Positions 53,204-62,057 of a stretch of 64,000 bases of DNA are shown one piece after another. The notes under the pieces are model-generated. The model saw nothing but the letters and a program-made list of their open reading frames with translations. It made no database searches and had not been told where the DNA came from. Source of the DNA: AC-43 sp963728855 (GTDB lineage Bacteria > Actinomycetota > Actinomycetes > Mycobacteriales > Micromonosporaceae); NCBI GenBank assembly GCA_963728855.1, contig CAVSLN010000002.1, positions 124,001 through 188,000 on the forward strand. Reading direction: 5' to 3'. The translations under genes and the position numbers were made by a program. The stretch's first letter is position 1; each line of letters starts with the position of its first letter.

Positions 53204-54775
53204 GTGTCGCAGACCGAACCCGTGCCGGCGAGGCGACGGGACGTGATGGCCGTCCTGCCCGGCCTGCTGCTCGCCATCCTGCTGGCGATGCTCGACAACA
53301 TGATCGTCAGCACCGCCATGCCGCGCATCGTCGGTGACCTGCACGGCCTGTCCCACCTGTCCTGGGTGGTCACCGCGTACGTGCTCGGCACCACCGTGTC
53401 CACGCCGCTCTGGGGCAAGATCGGCGACCTGTACGGGCGCAAGAGCGTGTTCCTGACGTCGATCGTGGTCTTCCTGGTCGGCTCCGCGCTGTCCGGCGCG
53501 TCCCAGAACATGACCGAGCTGATCGGCTTCCGGGCGCTGCAAGGGCTCGGCGCCGGCGGACTGCTTGTCGGGGCGATGGCGATCATCGGTGACCTCGTGC
53601 CGCCGCGTGAGCGCGGCCGGTACCAGGGGTTCATGGCCGGCGTGATGGCGATCGCCATGGTCGCCGGGCCGCTGGCCGGCGGGTACATCACCGACCACCT
53701 GAGCTGGCGCTGGGCGTTCTACGTCAACCTGCCGCTCGGCGCGATCGCGCTGGTCGTGCTGGCGGCGCGACTGCACCTGCCGAAGTACCGCACCGAGCAC
53801 CGGATCGACTGGACCGGCGCCGGGCTGCTGGCGGTCGGCATCACCGCGCTGGTGCTGATCACGACGTGGGGCGGCAACCAGTACGCCTGGGGGTCGGTAC
53901 AGATCCTCGGCGCGGCCGCGGTCGCGCTGGTCACACTCGTCGCGTTCGTACTGGTCGAGCGGCGGGCCGCCGAGCCGGTCCTCTCGCTCCAGCTCTTCCG
54001 CAACCGCAACTTCACGCTCAGCGCGCTGATCGGCTTCCTGCTCGGCTTCACGATGTTCGGCTCGATCAACTTCCTGCCGCTCTTCCAGCAGGTGGTACAG
54101 GGCGCCTCGGCGACCAACTCCGGGCTGCTGCTGCTGCCGATGATGGCCGGCATGCTGGTCACCTCGCTGGTGGCGGGGCAGCTGATCACCCGTACCGGCA
54201 AGTACTGGATCTTCCCGGTGGCCGGCGGGGTGCTCATGGTCGTCGCCATGGTCCTGCTGTCCGGCCTGTCCATCGACACCACGAAGACCACGATCGCGCT
54301 GTTCATGGTCGTACTCGGCCTGGGCATGGGCTTCCTCATGCAGACCACCATGCTGATCTCGCAGAACAGCGTGGAGCAGAAGGACCTCGGCGTCGCGAGC
54401 AGCGCGGCCACGTTCTTCCGGTCGATCGGCGGCTCGTTCGGGGTGTCGCTGTTCGGGGCGATCTTCAACCGGACGCTGACCGACGACATCTCGGCCCGCC
54501 TGGGCTCGACGGCGGCCAGCTCGATCTCCTCGGGCGGCAGCATCGCCGGGCTGACCCCGGAGAAGCTGCACACCATGCCGCCCCAACTGGTCTCGGCGCT
54601 GCTGCACGGGATCGCGCAGGGCACCTCCACGGTGTTCTTCTGGGCGATCTTCATCGCGGTGCTCGTACCGGTCGCGGCCTTCTTCATCAAGCAGGTACCG
54701 CTGCGCGGCTCCGGCGACAGCCCGAGCGCCGCGTCGGCGGACGCCCAGGAGGCGGTGCTCGTCGCCGCCGACTAG
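53204..54775 (+). CDS. MFS efflux pump, DHA2 (14-helix) family
   Basis: 523 residues from GTG 53204. Fourteen predicted helices. Motif A reads GKIGDLYGRKSVFLTSI, motif D1 LLLAILLAMLDNMIVSTAMP, and motif C is in MAIAMVAGPLAGGYITD. Proton-driven export of drugs or metabolites is the usual role; the substrate is not predictable. Probably induced when its ligand releases the divergent TetR repressor. Followed by a hairpin terminator. Confidence 0.94.
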   Translation: MSQTEPVPARRRDVMAVLPGLLLAILLAMLDNMIVSTAMPRIVGDLHGLSHLSWVVTAYVLGTTVSTPLWGKIGDLYGRKSVFLTSIVVFLVGSALSGASQNMTELIGFRALQGLGAGGLLVGAMAIIGDLVPPRERGRYQGFMAGVMAIAMVAGPLAGGYITDHLSWRWAFYVNLPLGAIALVVLAARLHLPKYRTEHRIDWTGAGLLAVGITALVLITTWGGNQYAWGSVQILGAAAVALVTLVAFVLVERRAAEPVLSLQLFRNRNFTLSALIGFLLGFTMFGSINFLPLFQQVVQGASATNSGLLLLPMMAGMLVTSLVAGQLITRTGKYWIFPVAGGVLMVVAMVLLSGLSIDTTKTTIALFMVVLGLGMGFLMQTTMLISQNSVEQKDLGVASSAATFFRSIGGSFGVSLFGAIFNRTLTDDISARLGSTAASSISSGGSIAGLTPEKLHTMPPQLVSALLHGIAQGTSTVFFWAIFIAVLVPVAAFFIKQVPLRGSGDSPSAASADAQEAVLVAAD

Positions 54776-54784
54776 GCGCGGGTA

Positions 54785-54818
54785 GCGGCCGCCGTCCGCC
54801 TGAACGGGCGGCGGCCGC
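54785..54818 (+). terminator. GC-rich hairpin after the efflux pump gene
   Basis: GCGGCCGCCGTCCGCC and GGGCGGCGGCCGC pair around TGAAC, 10 bases after the stop. Confidence 0.7.
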
Positions 54819-54940
54819 CAACCGTGCAGCACCTGGCGTGCGCTGCGCATTGCTGCTCGTACTGTTGAATCCGATCTTTTAAATGTGCAAGACTGCGCAC
54901 AGAATGCGCGGAAGCGCGCAGCAGTTGATCGGAGGCCGGC

Positions 54941-55996
54941 ATGGTCAAGCGGGGCGTGGGCATGGCGGCAGATATCGCCGAGCAGCCCGAAGGGTACGAG
55001 CGGCTGCTGTCCGCGCCGCACGCCGGCCCGATCGCGCAGGTCGCCGCGCAGGTCGCCGCCTGGCGGCCGCGGCACGTGGTGTTCACCGCGCGGGGCACCT
55101 CCGACCACGCCGCGCTCTATGCCGCATACCTGACCGAGATCCGGCTGGGTATCCCGGCCGGCCTCGCCAGCCCGTCCGCGTTCACGCTCTACGGCGCCCG
55201 TCCGGACCTCAGCGGCGCGCTGGTGGTCGGGGTGTCGCAGAGCGGCGGCTCGGCCGACCTGGTGGAGGTGGTCCGGGCGGCGCGGGAGTCCGGCGCGCAC
55301 ACGCTCGCGGTGACCAACAACCCGGCGTCGGAGCTGGCGCGGGCGGCCGACCTGCACGTGGACGTGGCCGCCGGGCACGAGCGGGCGGTGGCCGCGACCA
55401 AGACGTACACGGCCGAGCTGCTGGCGCTGCTGATGCTCGTGGAGGGGGTACGCGCGGGGGACGGGCGGCTGCCGGACGAGGAGCGGGCCGCGCTCGCCGA
55501 GCTGCCGGCGCTGGCGACGGAGGTGCTGGCGGACACCACACCGGTGGAGCTGGCGCCGCGGTACCGGTTCGCCGCGCGGGTGGTGACGACCGGCCGGGGG
55601 TACGCCTACCCGACCGCCCGGGAGACCGCGCTCAAGCTGATGGAGACCTCGTACCTGGCCGCGCTCGCGTTCTCTGGAGCCGACCTGCTGCACGGCCCGC
55701 TCGCGATGACCGACCCGGACGTACCGGTGCTCGCGGTCGTCGGCAACGGCCCGGGCGGCACCTCGATGCGAGAGGTGGTGGCCCGGCTCGGTGAGCGCCG
55801 TGCCGACGTGGTGAGCATTGGACCGTCCGATGTGGACGGTGCGGCGCTGCGCATCGCCACGCCCGAGGTGGACGAGCGGTATGCACCGCTGCTCGACATC
55901 CTCCCGCTCCAGCGGCTCGCCCTGGCGCTGGCCCTGGCGCGCGGCGAGGACCCCGACGCGCCGCGCGGCCTGAAGAAGGTCACGGTCACGTTGTGA
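54941..55996 (+). CDS. SIS-domain sugar isomerase/deaminase
   Basis: 351 residues from ATG 54941 (GGAGG upstream). Two SIS domains: HVVFTARGTSDHAALYAAYL, VVGVSQSGGSADLVEVVRAA, AVTNNPASELARAADLHVDV, and in the second AYPTARETALKLMETSYLAA and FSGADLLHGPLAM. It resembles the isomerase half of glucosamine-6-phosphate synthase without the glutaminase, so it may be a glucosamine-6-phosphate deaminase or related. Upstream, GTGCAAGACTGCGCAC and nearby TGCGC repeats (54883-54921) could be operators. Confidence 0.87.
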   Translation: MVKRGVGMAADIAEQPEGYERLLSAPHAGPIAQVAAQVAAWRPRHVVFTARGTSDHAALYAAYLTEIRLGIPAGLASPSAFTLYGARPDLSGALVVGVSQSGGSADLVEVVRAARESGAHTLAVTNNPASELARAADLHVDVAAGHERAVAATKTYTAELLALLMLVEGVRAGDGRLPDEERAALAELPALATEVLADTTPVELAPRYRFAARVVTTGRGYAYPTARETALKLMETSYLAALAFSGADLLHGPLAMTDPDVPVLAVVGNGPGGTSMREVVARLGERRADVVSIGPSDVDGAALRIATPEVDERYAPLLDILPLQRLALALALARGEDPDAPRGLKKVTVTL

Positions 55997-56008
55997 CGTT
56001 GATGATCG

Positions 56009-56443
56009 TCACGTGCTGACGGTGATGATCGCGGCTGCGTTCTCCCGCAGGTCCTTGGCGGGGAAGCGCCGGGCCGGGCGGGTACCGACCGCCACGTCGT
56101 AGCTGTCCACCCCGCCGGCCACACCCGGGATCTGGAACGGGAAGTCGCAGGTCGACCCGTCCGTACCGCGCGCGATCACCCCGTCACCCAGCGGCCCCGA
56201 GGCCAGGTAGCGCCCGTCCGGCCCGGTGACCCGGACCGGCGTACCGGCGACGATGCCCGGTACGGTCGCCGCGCACGCGGCGCCGTCCGGCCGCGCGTCC
56301 CCGGCCGGTACCGGCACGCTGACGTGCCCGCGCAGGACGAACGCGTCCGGCTTGCTGTGGCTGACTCCGGACGCGCTCACGAACCCGCACCCGGCGAGGG
56401 CGAGCGGGGCTACCAGCAGGAGCGGGAGGGCGCGTCGGACCAC
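56009..56443 (-). CDS. Small lipoprotein, hypothetical
   Basis: 144 residues from GTG 56443. The signal peptide RRALPLLLVAPLALAGC has a clear lipobox (LALAGC). The mature part is Gly/Asp/Val-rich with one Cys pair (DGAACAATVPGI, GSTCDFPFQIPG) and may form a small beta-barrel. No family is known to me. Divergent from the sensor kinase gene, with 52 bases between starts. Confidence 0.75.
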   Translation of the reverse strand: MVRRALPLLLVAPLALAGCGFVSASGVSHSKPDAFVLRGHVSVPVPAGDARPDGAACAATVPGIVAGTPVRVTGPDGRYLASGPLGDGVIARGTDGSTCDFPFQIPGVAGGVDSYDVAVGTRPARRFPAKDLRENAAAIITVST

Positions 56444-56495
56444 GGGATGGACGCTACCCCGCGACCGGAAACCGAAGCGTGGCACCCTAGAGCGC

Positions 56496-57971
56496 GTGTC
56501 CACCCTGCGCGACCTGGTCGAGGAGCACACCTCCTTCGACTCCGCCGACGTCGAGCACCTGCACCGGCTGGCCGGCGACTGGCAGCTGATCTCCGACCTG
56601 TCCTTCGCCGACCTGCTGCTGTGGGTACCGGTCGGGGACGGTGACGAGTACGTGTGCGTGGCCCAGGTACGCCCGACCACGGCGCCGACCGCGTACCAGG
56701 ACGACCAGGTGGGCCGGGTCTCCGGTGGCCCCGAGGTGGCGCACCTGCACGTGGCCCTGATCCAGGGCCGGATCTGGCGGGAGGGCGACCCGGTCTGGTA
56801 CGGGGACACTCCGGCCCGGCACGAGGCGATCCCCGTACGCCGCCGGGGCAGCACCGAGGTGATCGCGGTCGTCGGGCGGGACACCAACCTGTCCACCGCG
56901 CGTACCCCGAGCCAGCTGGAGCTCAACTACCTCACCACCGCCGACGACCTGGCCCAGATGGTGGCCGACGGGACGTTCCCGCCGCCCCGGCACCCGGGCG
57001 AGACGACCAGCGCGCCCCGGGTCGGCGACGGGCTGATCCGGCTGGACGCCGGCGGCAAGGTCACCTACGCCAGCCCGAACGCCCAGTCCGCGTACCGCCG
57101 CTTGGGACTGCCCGCCCACCTGGTGGGCGAGGACCTCGCGGCGCTGACCGCGCGGCTGGCCGATGAGCCGCTGGACGGCTCGGACGCGAGCACCCGGATC
57201 CTGTCCTCCCTGCACGGCGAGGCCCCGGCGCGCAAGGAGATCGATGCCCGGGGTGCCTCGGTGCTCATGCGTGCGCTGCCGCTGATGCCGGCCGGGGTGC
57301 CGATCGGGGCGCTGGTACTGGTCCGCGACATCACCGAGGTGCGCCGCCGGGACCGGGCGCTGATCACCAAGGACGCCACCATCCGGGAGATCCACCACCG
57401 GGTGAAGAACAACCTCCAGACGGTCGCCGCGCTGCTGCGGTTACAGGCCCGGCGGGCGCCCGCCGCCCGCGCCGCGCTGGAGGAGTCGGTACGCCGGGTG
57501 GCGTCCATCGCACTGGTGCACGAGACGCTGGCGATGTCCTCCGACGAGGCGGTGGAGTTCGACGGGATCGTGGACCGGGTATCCGCCGCGGCCGCCGAGG
57601 TCGGCGCGTCCGACGCCAAGGTCGGTATCCGCCGGCAGGGCCGGTTCGGGGTACTGCCCGCCGAGGTGGCCACCCCGCTCGTCATGGCCCTCAACGAGCT
57701 GCTGGTCAACGCCGTCGAGCACGGGTTCGCCGAGGGGGAGGACGGGGAGGTCGTGGTGACCGCCCACCGCCGGCGCAAGGAGCTGCACGTCAGCGTCGCG
57801 GATACCGGCCGGGGGCTGCCCGAGGGGTTCGAGCTCGAGGGCGGGGGGCGGCTCGGGCTGCAGATCGTCCGTACCCTCGTCGGGGGTGAGCTGCGCGGCA
57901 CGATCGCACTGCACAACCGGCCCGAGGGGGGTACCGAGGCGGTCCTCGTGGTACCGCTCGCCAAGCGCTGA
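56496..57971 (+). CDS. pdtaS: PdtaS-type sensor histidine kinase
   Basis: 491 residues from GTG 56496. Soluble, without transmembrane helices. An N-terminal GAF-like sensor domain (about 1-145, LLLWVPVGDGDEYVCVAQVR) is followed by a PAS-like domain (about 175-280), then a HisKA_2 domain with the phosphorylated His near residue 300 in REIHHRVKNNLQTVAALLRL, and an HATPase domain (LNELLVNAVEHGF, VADTGRGLP, GRLGLQIVRTLV). The partner in other actinobacteria is PdtaR, an RNA-binding antiterminator; no such gene is in the window. Confidence 0.93.
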   Translation: MSTLRDLVEEHTSFDSADVEHLHRLAGDWQLISDLSFADLLLWVPVGDGDEYVCVAQVRPTTAPTAYQDDQVGRVSGGPEVAHLHVALIQGRIWREGDPVWYGDTPARHEAIPVRRRGSTEVIAVVGRDTNLSTARTPSQLELNYLTTADDLAQMVADGTFPPPRHPGETTSAPRVGDGLIRLDAGGKVTYASPNAQSAYRRLGLPAHLVGEDLAALTARLADEPLDGSDASTRILSSLHGEAPARKEIDARGASVLMRALPLMPAGVPIGALVLVRDITEVRRRDRALITKDATIREIHHRVKNNLQTVAALLRLQARRAPAARAALEESVRRVASIALVHETLAMSSDEAVEFDGIVDRVSAAAAEVGASDAKVGIRRQGRFGVLPAEVATPLVMALNELLVNAVEHGFAEGEDGEVVVTAHRRRKELHVSVADTGRGLPEGFELEGGGRLGLQIVRTLVGGELRGTIALHNRPEGGTEAVLVVPLAKR

Positions 57972-58087
57972 CAATTCCCCGGTTAACCGATCGGGAAATA
58001 GTGCGTTCATCGACGCAGGTCATCCCAGCACTCGGGAGTGGCGATCGCCACGCTGGCCGTACCGCCCGGGCTGTGGAATTCTAGTGC

Positions 58088-58129
58088 GCATGAGGAGCCT
58101 TGAGCCGCAACGCGTGCGCCTCCTCATGC
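58088..58129 (+). promoter_or_regulatory. Hairpin over the leader-peptide start region
   Basis: GCATGAGGAG (58088-58097) and CTCCTCATGC (58120-58129) are perfect complements. The first arm holds the first ATG and a GAGGAG site; the second holds the internal ATG at 58126. It could control which start is used. Confidence 0.55.
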
Positions 58130-58191
58130 TGACCGCTCGCCGTCACGTCGATTACGGCCGAGTTCGCAGCGCCATCTGTCCGGCTCGCTGA
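58090..58191 (+). CDS. Leader peptide upstream of the sulfate-reduction operon
   Basis: 33 codons from ATG 58090, or 21 from ATG 58126. It ends TARRHVDYGRVRSAICPAR, matching the RRHVDxxRVxSAxC pattern of actinobacterial leader peptides found before sulfur and cysteine genes. The Cys codon lies 4 codons before the stop. Ribosome stalling when cysteine is short could change folding of the 140-base region before sir. The mechanism is inferred. Confidence 0.75.
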   Translation: MRSLEPQRVRLLMLTARRHVDYGRVRSAICPAR

Positions 58192-58331
58192 CGTCGCCCC
58201 GACCCGCTGAACGCGGGGGCCCCGCGCGTACGCCCCGGACTTGTTGACACCGCCGTCAACCATCCCAGGTTCTCACCCAGGTGACCGGTGCGCGCCGCGC
58301 GTCCCCTCCCGATACAGGAGACGCGAAGCAC

Positions 58332-60008
58332 ATGACGGTACCTGCCACCACCGCCCGCCGCCCCCGGGGCGAAGGGCAATGGGCGCTCGGGCACCGCGAG
58401 CCGCTCAACGCCAACGAGCGTTCGAAGAAGGACGACAACCCGCTCAACGTACGGGCGCGGATCGAGAACATCTACGCGCACCGGGGCTTCGCCAGCATCG
58501 ACCCGGCCGACCTGCGCGGCCGGTTCCGCTGGTACGGGCTCTACACGCAGCGCCGGCCCGGCATCGACGGCGGTCGCACCGCCGTACTGGAGCCGGAGGA
58601 GCTGGACGACGAGTACTTCATGCTCCGGATCCGGATCGACGGCGGGCAGCTCGGCCTGGACCAGCTCCGTGCGGTGGCCCGGGTCTCCGAGCGGTACGCC
58701 CGCGACACCGCCGACCTCACCGACCGGCAGAACGTGCAGCTGCACTGGGTGGAGATCGAGGACGTACCGGCCATCTGGCGCGAGCTCGAGGCGGTGGGCC
58801 TGAGCACGACCGAGGCGTGTGGGGACTCCCCGCGGGTGGTGCTGGGCAGCCCGCTCGCCGGTATCGCGGCCGACGAGGTGCTCGACGCCAGCCCGGCGAT
58901 CAACGAGATCACCACCCGGTTCCTCGGCGACCCGAGCCTGGCCAACCTGCCCCGGAAGTTCAAGAGCTCGATCGGCTGGCTCGCGGACATCCCGTACGAG
59001 GCGAACGACATCTCCTTCGTCGGCGTGGTGCACCCGGAGCACGGTCCCGGGTTCGATCTCTGGGTCGGCGGGGGCCTGTCCACCAACCCGATGCTGGCCA
59101 AGCGTCTCGGCGCCTGGGTACCGCTGCACGAGGTGGCCGAGGTCTGGCACGGCGTGATCAGTGTCTTCCGCGACTACGGGTACCGGCGCCTGCGCGCCCG
59201 CGCGCGGCTCAAGTTCCTGGTCGCCGACTGGGGTGCCGAGCGCTTCCGGGAGGTCCTGGAGACCGAGTACCTGAAGCGGAAGCTGGTCGACGGGCCGGCG
59301 CCCCGGCTGCCCGAGCGGCCGTACGACCACATCGGGGTTCATCCCCAGAAGGATGGGAACTTCTACGTGGGCGTGGCGCCCGTGGCGGGTCGGGTGAGCG
59401 GCAGCGTACTGGCCCGGGTCGCGGACATCGCCGAGGCGCACGGGAGTACCCGGGTGCGCACCACTCCGTACCAGAAGCTGGTGGTGTTGGATATCGCCCC
59501 TGACCGGGTGGACAGCCTTGTCGAGGCACTGCGGGACATCGGCCTGGACGCCCGCCCCTCGGCCTGGCGGCGCGGCACCATGGCCTGTACCGGCATCGAG
59601 TTCTGCAAGCTGGCGATCGTCGAGACCAAGGCCCGGGCCGCCACGCTGGTGGCCGAGCTGGAGAAGCGGCTCGCCGACCTGGACGTGGACATCTCGATCA
59701 ACGTCAATGGCTGCCCCAACGCCTGCGCCCGTACCCAGGTCGCCGACATCGGGCTCAAGGGCCAGCTGGTGCCCGGCCCGGTCAAGGGCGAGCTGGTCGA
59801 GGGGTTCCAGGTGCACCTGGGCGGCGGGCTCACCATGGCCGCCGGCCAGGAGGCGAGCCTCGGGCGCAAGCTGCGCGGCCTCAAGACGTCCTCCGCCGAT
59901 CTCGTGGAGTACGTGGAGCGGCTGGCGCGCCGGTACGCGGCCGGTCGTACGGAGGGCGAGTCGTTCGCCCAGTGGGTGACGCGAGTGGATGAGGAGGCGC
60001 TTCGATGA
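58332..60008 (+). CDS. sir: Ferredoxin-dependent nitrite/sulfite reductase
   Basis: 558 residues from ATG 58332 (AGGAG 11 bases upstream). Two ferredoxin-like and two siroheme-binding halves: LTDRQNVQLHWVEIEDVPAI, then DISFVGVVHPEHGPGFDLWV. The [4Fe-4S]-siroheme cysteines lie in MACTGIEFCKLAIVE and NVNGCPNACARTQVADIG. With cysH next to it, the role is sulfite reduction to sulfide. Stop overlaps the start of the zinc-ribbon gene. Confidence 0.94.
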   Translation: MTVPATTARRPRGEGQWALGHREPLNANERSKKDDNPLNVRARIENIYAHRGFASIDPADLRGRFRWYGLYTQRRPGIDGGRTAVLEPEELDDEYFMLRIRIDGGQLGLDQLRAVARVSERYARDTADLTDRQNVQLHWVEIEDVPAIWRELEAVGLSTTEACGDSPRVVLGSPLAGIAADEVLDASPAINEITTRFLGDPSLANLPRKFKSSIGWLADIPYEANDISFVGVVHPEHGPGFDLWVGGGLSTNPMLAKRLGAWVPLHEVAEVWHGVISVFRDYGYRRLRARARLKFLVADWGAERFREVLETEYLKRKLVDGPAPRLPERPYDHIGVHPQKDGNFYVGVAPVAGRVSGSVLARVADIAEAHGSTRVRTTPYQKLVVLDIAPDRVDSLVEALRDIGLDARPSAWRRGTMACTGIEFCKLAIVETKARAATLVAELEKRLADLDVDISINVNGCPNACARTQVADIGLKGQLVPGPVKGELVEGFQVHLGGGLTMAAGQEASLGRKLRGLKTSSADLVEYVERLARRYAAGRTEGESFAQWVTRVDEEALR

Positions 60009-60157
60009 GCCGGAGCGAGCGGATATCCCCCCTGCACTGCCCGTACTGCGGCGAGGAGGACCTGCGGCCGCACGGCGAGAAGCACGGCACCTGGGAGTGC
60101 CGGTCCTGCACCCGCGTGTTCACGGTCACTTTCGTCGGTCTGGTGGTGAAGCGATGA
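60005..60157 (+). CDS. 50-aa zinc-ribbon protein between sir and cysH
   Basis: From ATG 60005, overlapping the sir stop by ATGA; its own stop overlaps the cysH ATG in the same way. The sequence has CPYCGEE and WECRSCTRVF, a CxxC-N18-CxxC zinc ribbon, and ends VTFVGLVVKR. Tight coupling on both sides suggests equal dosage with Sir and CysH. Its role is unknown; a metal or Fe-S accessory role would be a guess. Confidence 0.88.
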   Translation: MSRSERISPLHCPYCGEEDLRPHGEKHGTWECRSCTRVFTVTFVGLVVKR

Positions 60158-60864
60158 GTACGGCGACGAGATACACGACCGACGAGCTGAAGGAGCTCGC
60201 GGGCCGGGCCGCGATCAAGCTGGACGGGGCGTCGGCCGAACAGATCGTGGAGTGGGCGGTCGAGACCTTCGGCGAGCGGTTCTGCGTCACCAGCTCGTTC
60301 GCGGACGCGGTACTGACCCACGTCGTGTCGCGGGTCGCGCCAGGCGTCGAGGTGATCTTCCTGGATACCGGCCTGCACTTCCCGGAGACGCTGCGGGTGC
60401 GGGACACGGTACAGCGGACGCTGCCGGTGGTGGTCAAGTCGATCAAGCCACTGCTCACCGTGGGGCAGCAGGACGCCGAGTTCGGTCCCCGGTTGTTCGA
60501 GCGGGAGCCCGACGAGTGCTGCGCGATGCGCAAGGTCGAGCCCCTGCGCCGGGCGTTGGCGGACTACGACGCCTGGGCGGCCGGCCTGCGCCGCGACGAG
60601 GGCCCGACCCGGGCCAACACCCCGGTGGTGGGCTTCGAGGCCAGCAAGGGCAAGGTGAAGGTGGCGCCGCTGGCGTACTGGACCGAGGCCGACGTCCAGG
60701 CGTACGTCGAGAAGTACGACGTGCCGGTCAACGCGCTGATCGAGCGCGGGTACGCGTCGGTCGGCTGCTGGCCGTGCACCCGCCGTACCGCACCGGGTGA
60801 GGACCCGCGCGCCGGTCGCTGGCCGATGTTCGACAAGACGGAGTGCGGCCTTCATGCGGGGTGA
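60154..60864 (+). CDS. cysH: Adenylyl-sulfate reductase (assimilatory)
   Basis: 236 residues from ATG 60154. Catalyses reduction of activated sulfate to sulfite with thioredoxin. C122-C123 in DECCAMRKVEPL and C205/C208 in GCWPC are the four [4Fe-4S] ligands that mark the APS-reducing type; C231 in ECGLHAG is the catalytic cysteine. The P-loop-like SFADAVLTHV and FLDTGLHFPETL are the nucleotide site. No cysD/cysN sulfurylase genes follow in the window. Confidence 0.94.
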   Translation: MSTATRYTTDELKELAGRAAIKLDGASAEQIVEWAVETFGERFCVTSSFADAVLTHVVSRVAPGVEVIFLDTGLHFPETLRVRDTVQRTLPVVVKSIKPLLTVGQQDAEFGPRLFEREPDECCAMRKVEPLRRALADYDAWAAGLRRDEGPTRANTPVVGFEASKGKVKVAPLAYWTEADVQAYVEKYDVPVNALIERGYASVGCWPCTRRTAPGEDPRAGRWPMFDKTECGLHAG

Positions 60865-60949
60865 CCCGGACCGGCCGCACGCCCGTCGTGGGCGCCGTTC
60901 TCCCGTGCGGCCTGACCGGCCTCATGCCCTTGGGGAGGGCCGTTATCCC

Positions 60950-61702
60950 GTGCGGCCGCTGGTGCTGGTGGCACACGGGAGCCGGGACCCGCGCGCGGCG
61001 CAGTCCACCTGGGCGTTGGCCCGGGCGGTCGGCGCGGCCCGCCCCGATACCCGGGTGGCGACCGCGTTCCTGGACTTCGAGGCGCCCGGCCTGGGCACCG
61101 CGCTGGCCCGCGAGGCCGGGGCGGGGCAGCGCGCGGCGACCGTGGTACCGCTGCTGCTGACCGCCGCCTACCACGGGCGGGTGGACGTACCCGGGGAGAT
61201 CGAGAAGGCGCACGGCCTGGGGCTGTCGATCGGCCTGGCGCCGGTGCTGGGGCCGGTGGCCGGCGCACGCGCCGACTCGGTCGCGCTCGATCTGTTGGTA
61301 CGGGCGCTCCGCCGCCGCCTCGACGAGGTGATCACGGGTCCGGTCGACGGCGTCGTGCTCGCCGCCGCCGGTACCCGCGTCACGGCGGCGCTCGGCACCG
61401 TGGACCTGGTCGCCGAGGCGCTCGGCGCCGCGCTGTCCGTACCGTGCCTCGCCGGGTACGCGTCCGGCGCCGGGCGCAGCCCAGCGGCGGCCGTGGCCGC
61501 GTTACGTACGGCGGGCGCCGAGCGGATCGCCGTGGCGAGCTACTTCTTGGCCCCGGGCCTGCTCTACGACCGGGCGGTGAGCGGCGCGCTCGACGCCGGT
61601 GCCGTCGTCGCCGCGGCTGCGCTGGGCGACGCGCCCGAGGTCGCCGAGCTCGTGGTACGGCGGGCCGACATCGCGACCGGTCCGGGTCGCCGCGCGGCGT
61701 AA
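60950..61702 (+). CDS. Sirohydrochlorin ferrochelatase-like protein
   Basis: 250 residues from GTG 60950 (GGGGAGGG about 11 bases upstream, and the family start RPLVLVAHGSRDPRA). The frame is open from ATG 60854, which would overlap cysH. Two CbiX-like halves: PLLLTAAYHGRVDVPGEI with the metal-site His, and the second half starting VDGVVLAAAGTR. It would insert Fe2+ into sirohydrochlorin to make the siroheme that Sir needs. Confidence 0.88.
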   Translation: MRPLVLVAHGSRDPRAAQSTWALARAVGAARPDTRVATAFLDFEAPGLGTALAREAGAGQRAATVVPLLLTAAYHGRVDVPGEIEKAHGLGLSIGLAPVLGPVAGARADSVALDLLVRALRRRLDEVITGPVDGVVLAAAGTRVTAALGTVDLVAEALGAALSVPCLAGYASGAGRSPAAAVAALRTAGAERIAVASYFLAPGLLYDRAVSGALDAGAVVAAAALGDAPEVAELVVRRADIATGPGRRAA

Positions 61703-61737
61703 GACCGCTCACAAGTCTGACGGCCGGTTCACACAGA

Positions 61738-61772
61738 CCGACACCCCGGGGAGGAGTCCTCCGGGGTGTCGG
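61738..61772. terminator. Long hairpin between convergent operons
   Basis: CCGACACCCC and GGGGTGTCGG form the outer 10 bp, and GGAGGA with TCCTCC extend the stem inward. It lies between the sulfur operon and whiB1, and is probably bidirectional. Confidence 0.88.
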
Positions 61773-61805
61773 TAGGGTGATGCTGTGCGGTCGGTGCGGA
61801 AAGGC

Positions 61806-62057
61806 TCAGAGGGAAGCGCGAACGCGCATGCCACCGCGACGCTTGACGGCGCGGCGCTCCTCCTCGCTCATCCCGCCCCAGACGCCGGCGTCCTGACCGG
61901 AGTCGAGCGCCCACTGGAGGCACTCGTCGGTGACGGAACAGCGCCGGCAGACCGCCTTGGCCTGCTCGACTTGCAGAAGGGCCGGGCCGGACGTCCCGAT
62001 CGGGAAGAACAGCTCCGGATCCTCATCGCGACAGGCAGCACGGTGGCGCCAGTCCAT
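61806..62057 (-). CDS. whiB1: WhiB1 iron-sulfur transcription regulator
   Basis: 83 residues from ATG 62057 (AAGGAG upstream). Begins MDWRHRAACRDEDPELFFP, with the four cluster cysteines at 9, 37, 40 and 46, the positions known in mycobacterial WhiB1, then AGVWGGMSEEERRAVKRR. An essential, nitric-oxide-sensitive regulator that binds the principal sigma factor. A CRP-type site lies about 140 bases upstream. Confidence 0.95.
   Translation of the reverse strand: MDWRHRAACRDEDPELFFPIGTSGPALLQVEQAKAVCRRCSVTDECLQWALDSGQDAGVWGGMSEEERRAVKRRGGMRVRASL

Noticed and set aside
52448..55693. A minus-strand frame of 1081 codons
   Set aside because: Only the last 194 codons form a protein family (TetR). 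The rest lies antisense to the efflux pump and SIS genes.
58200..58331. A SAM or cobalamin riboswitch before sir
   Set aside because: No conserved core of these riboswitches is visible; the leader peptide explains the region better.
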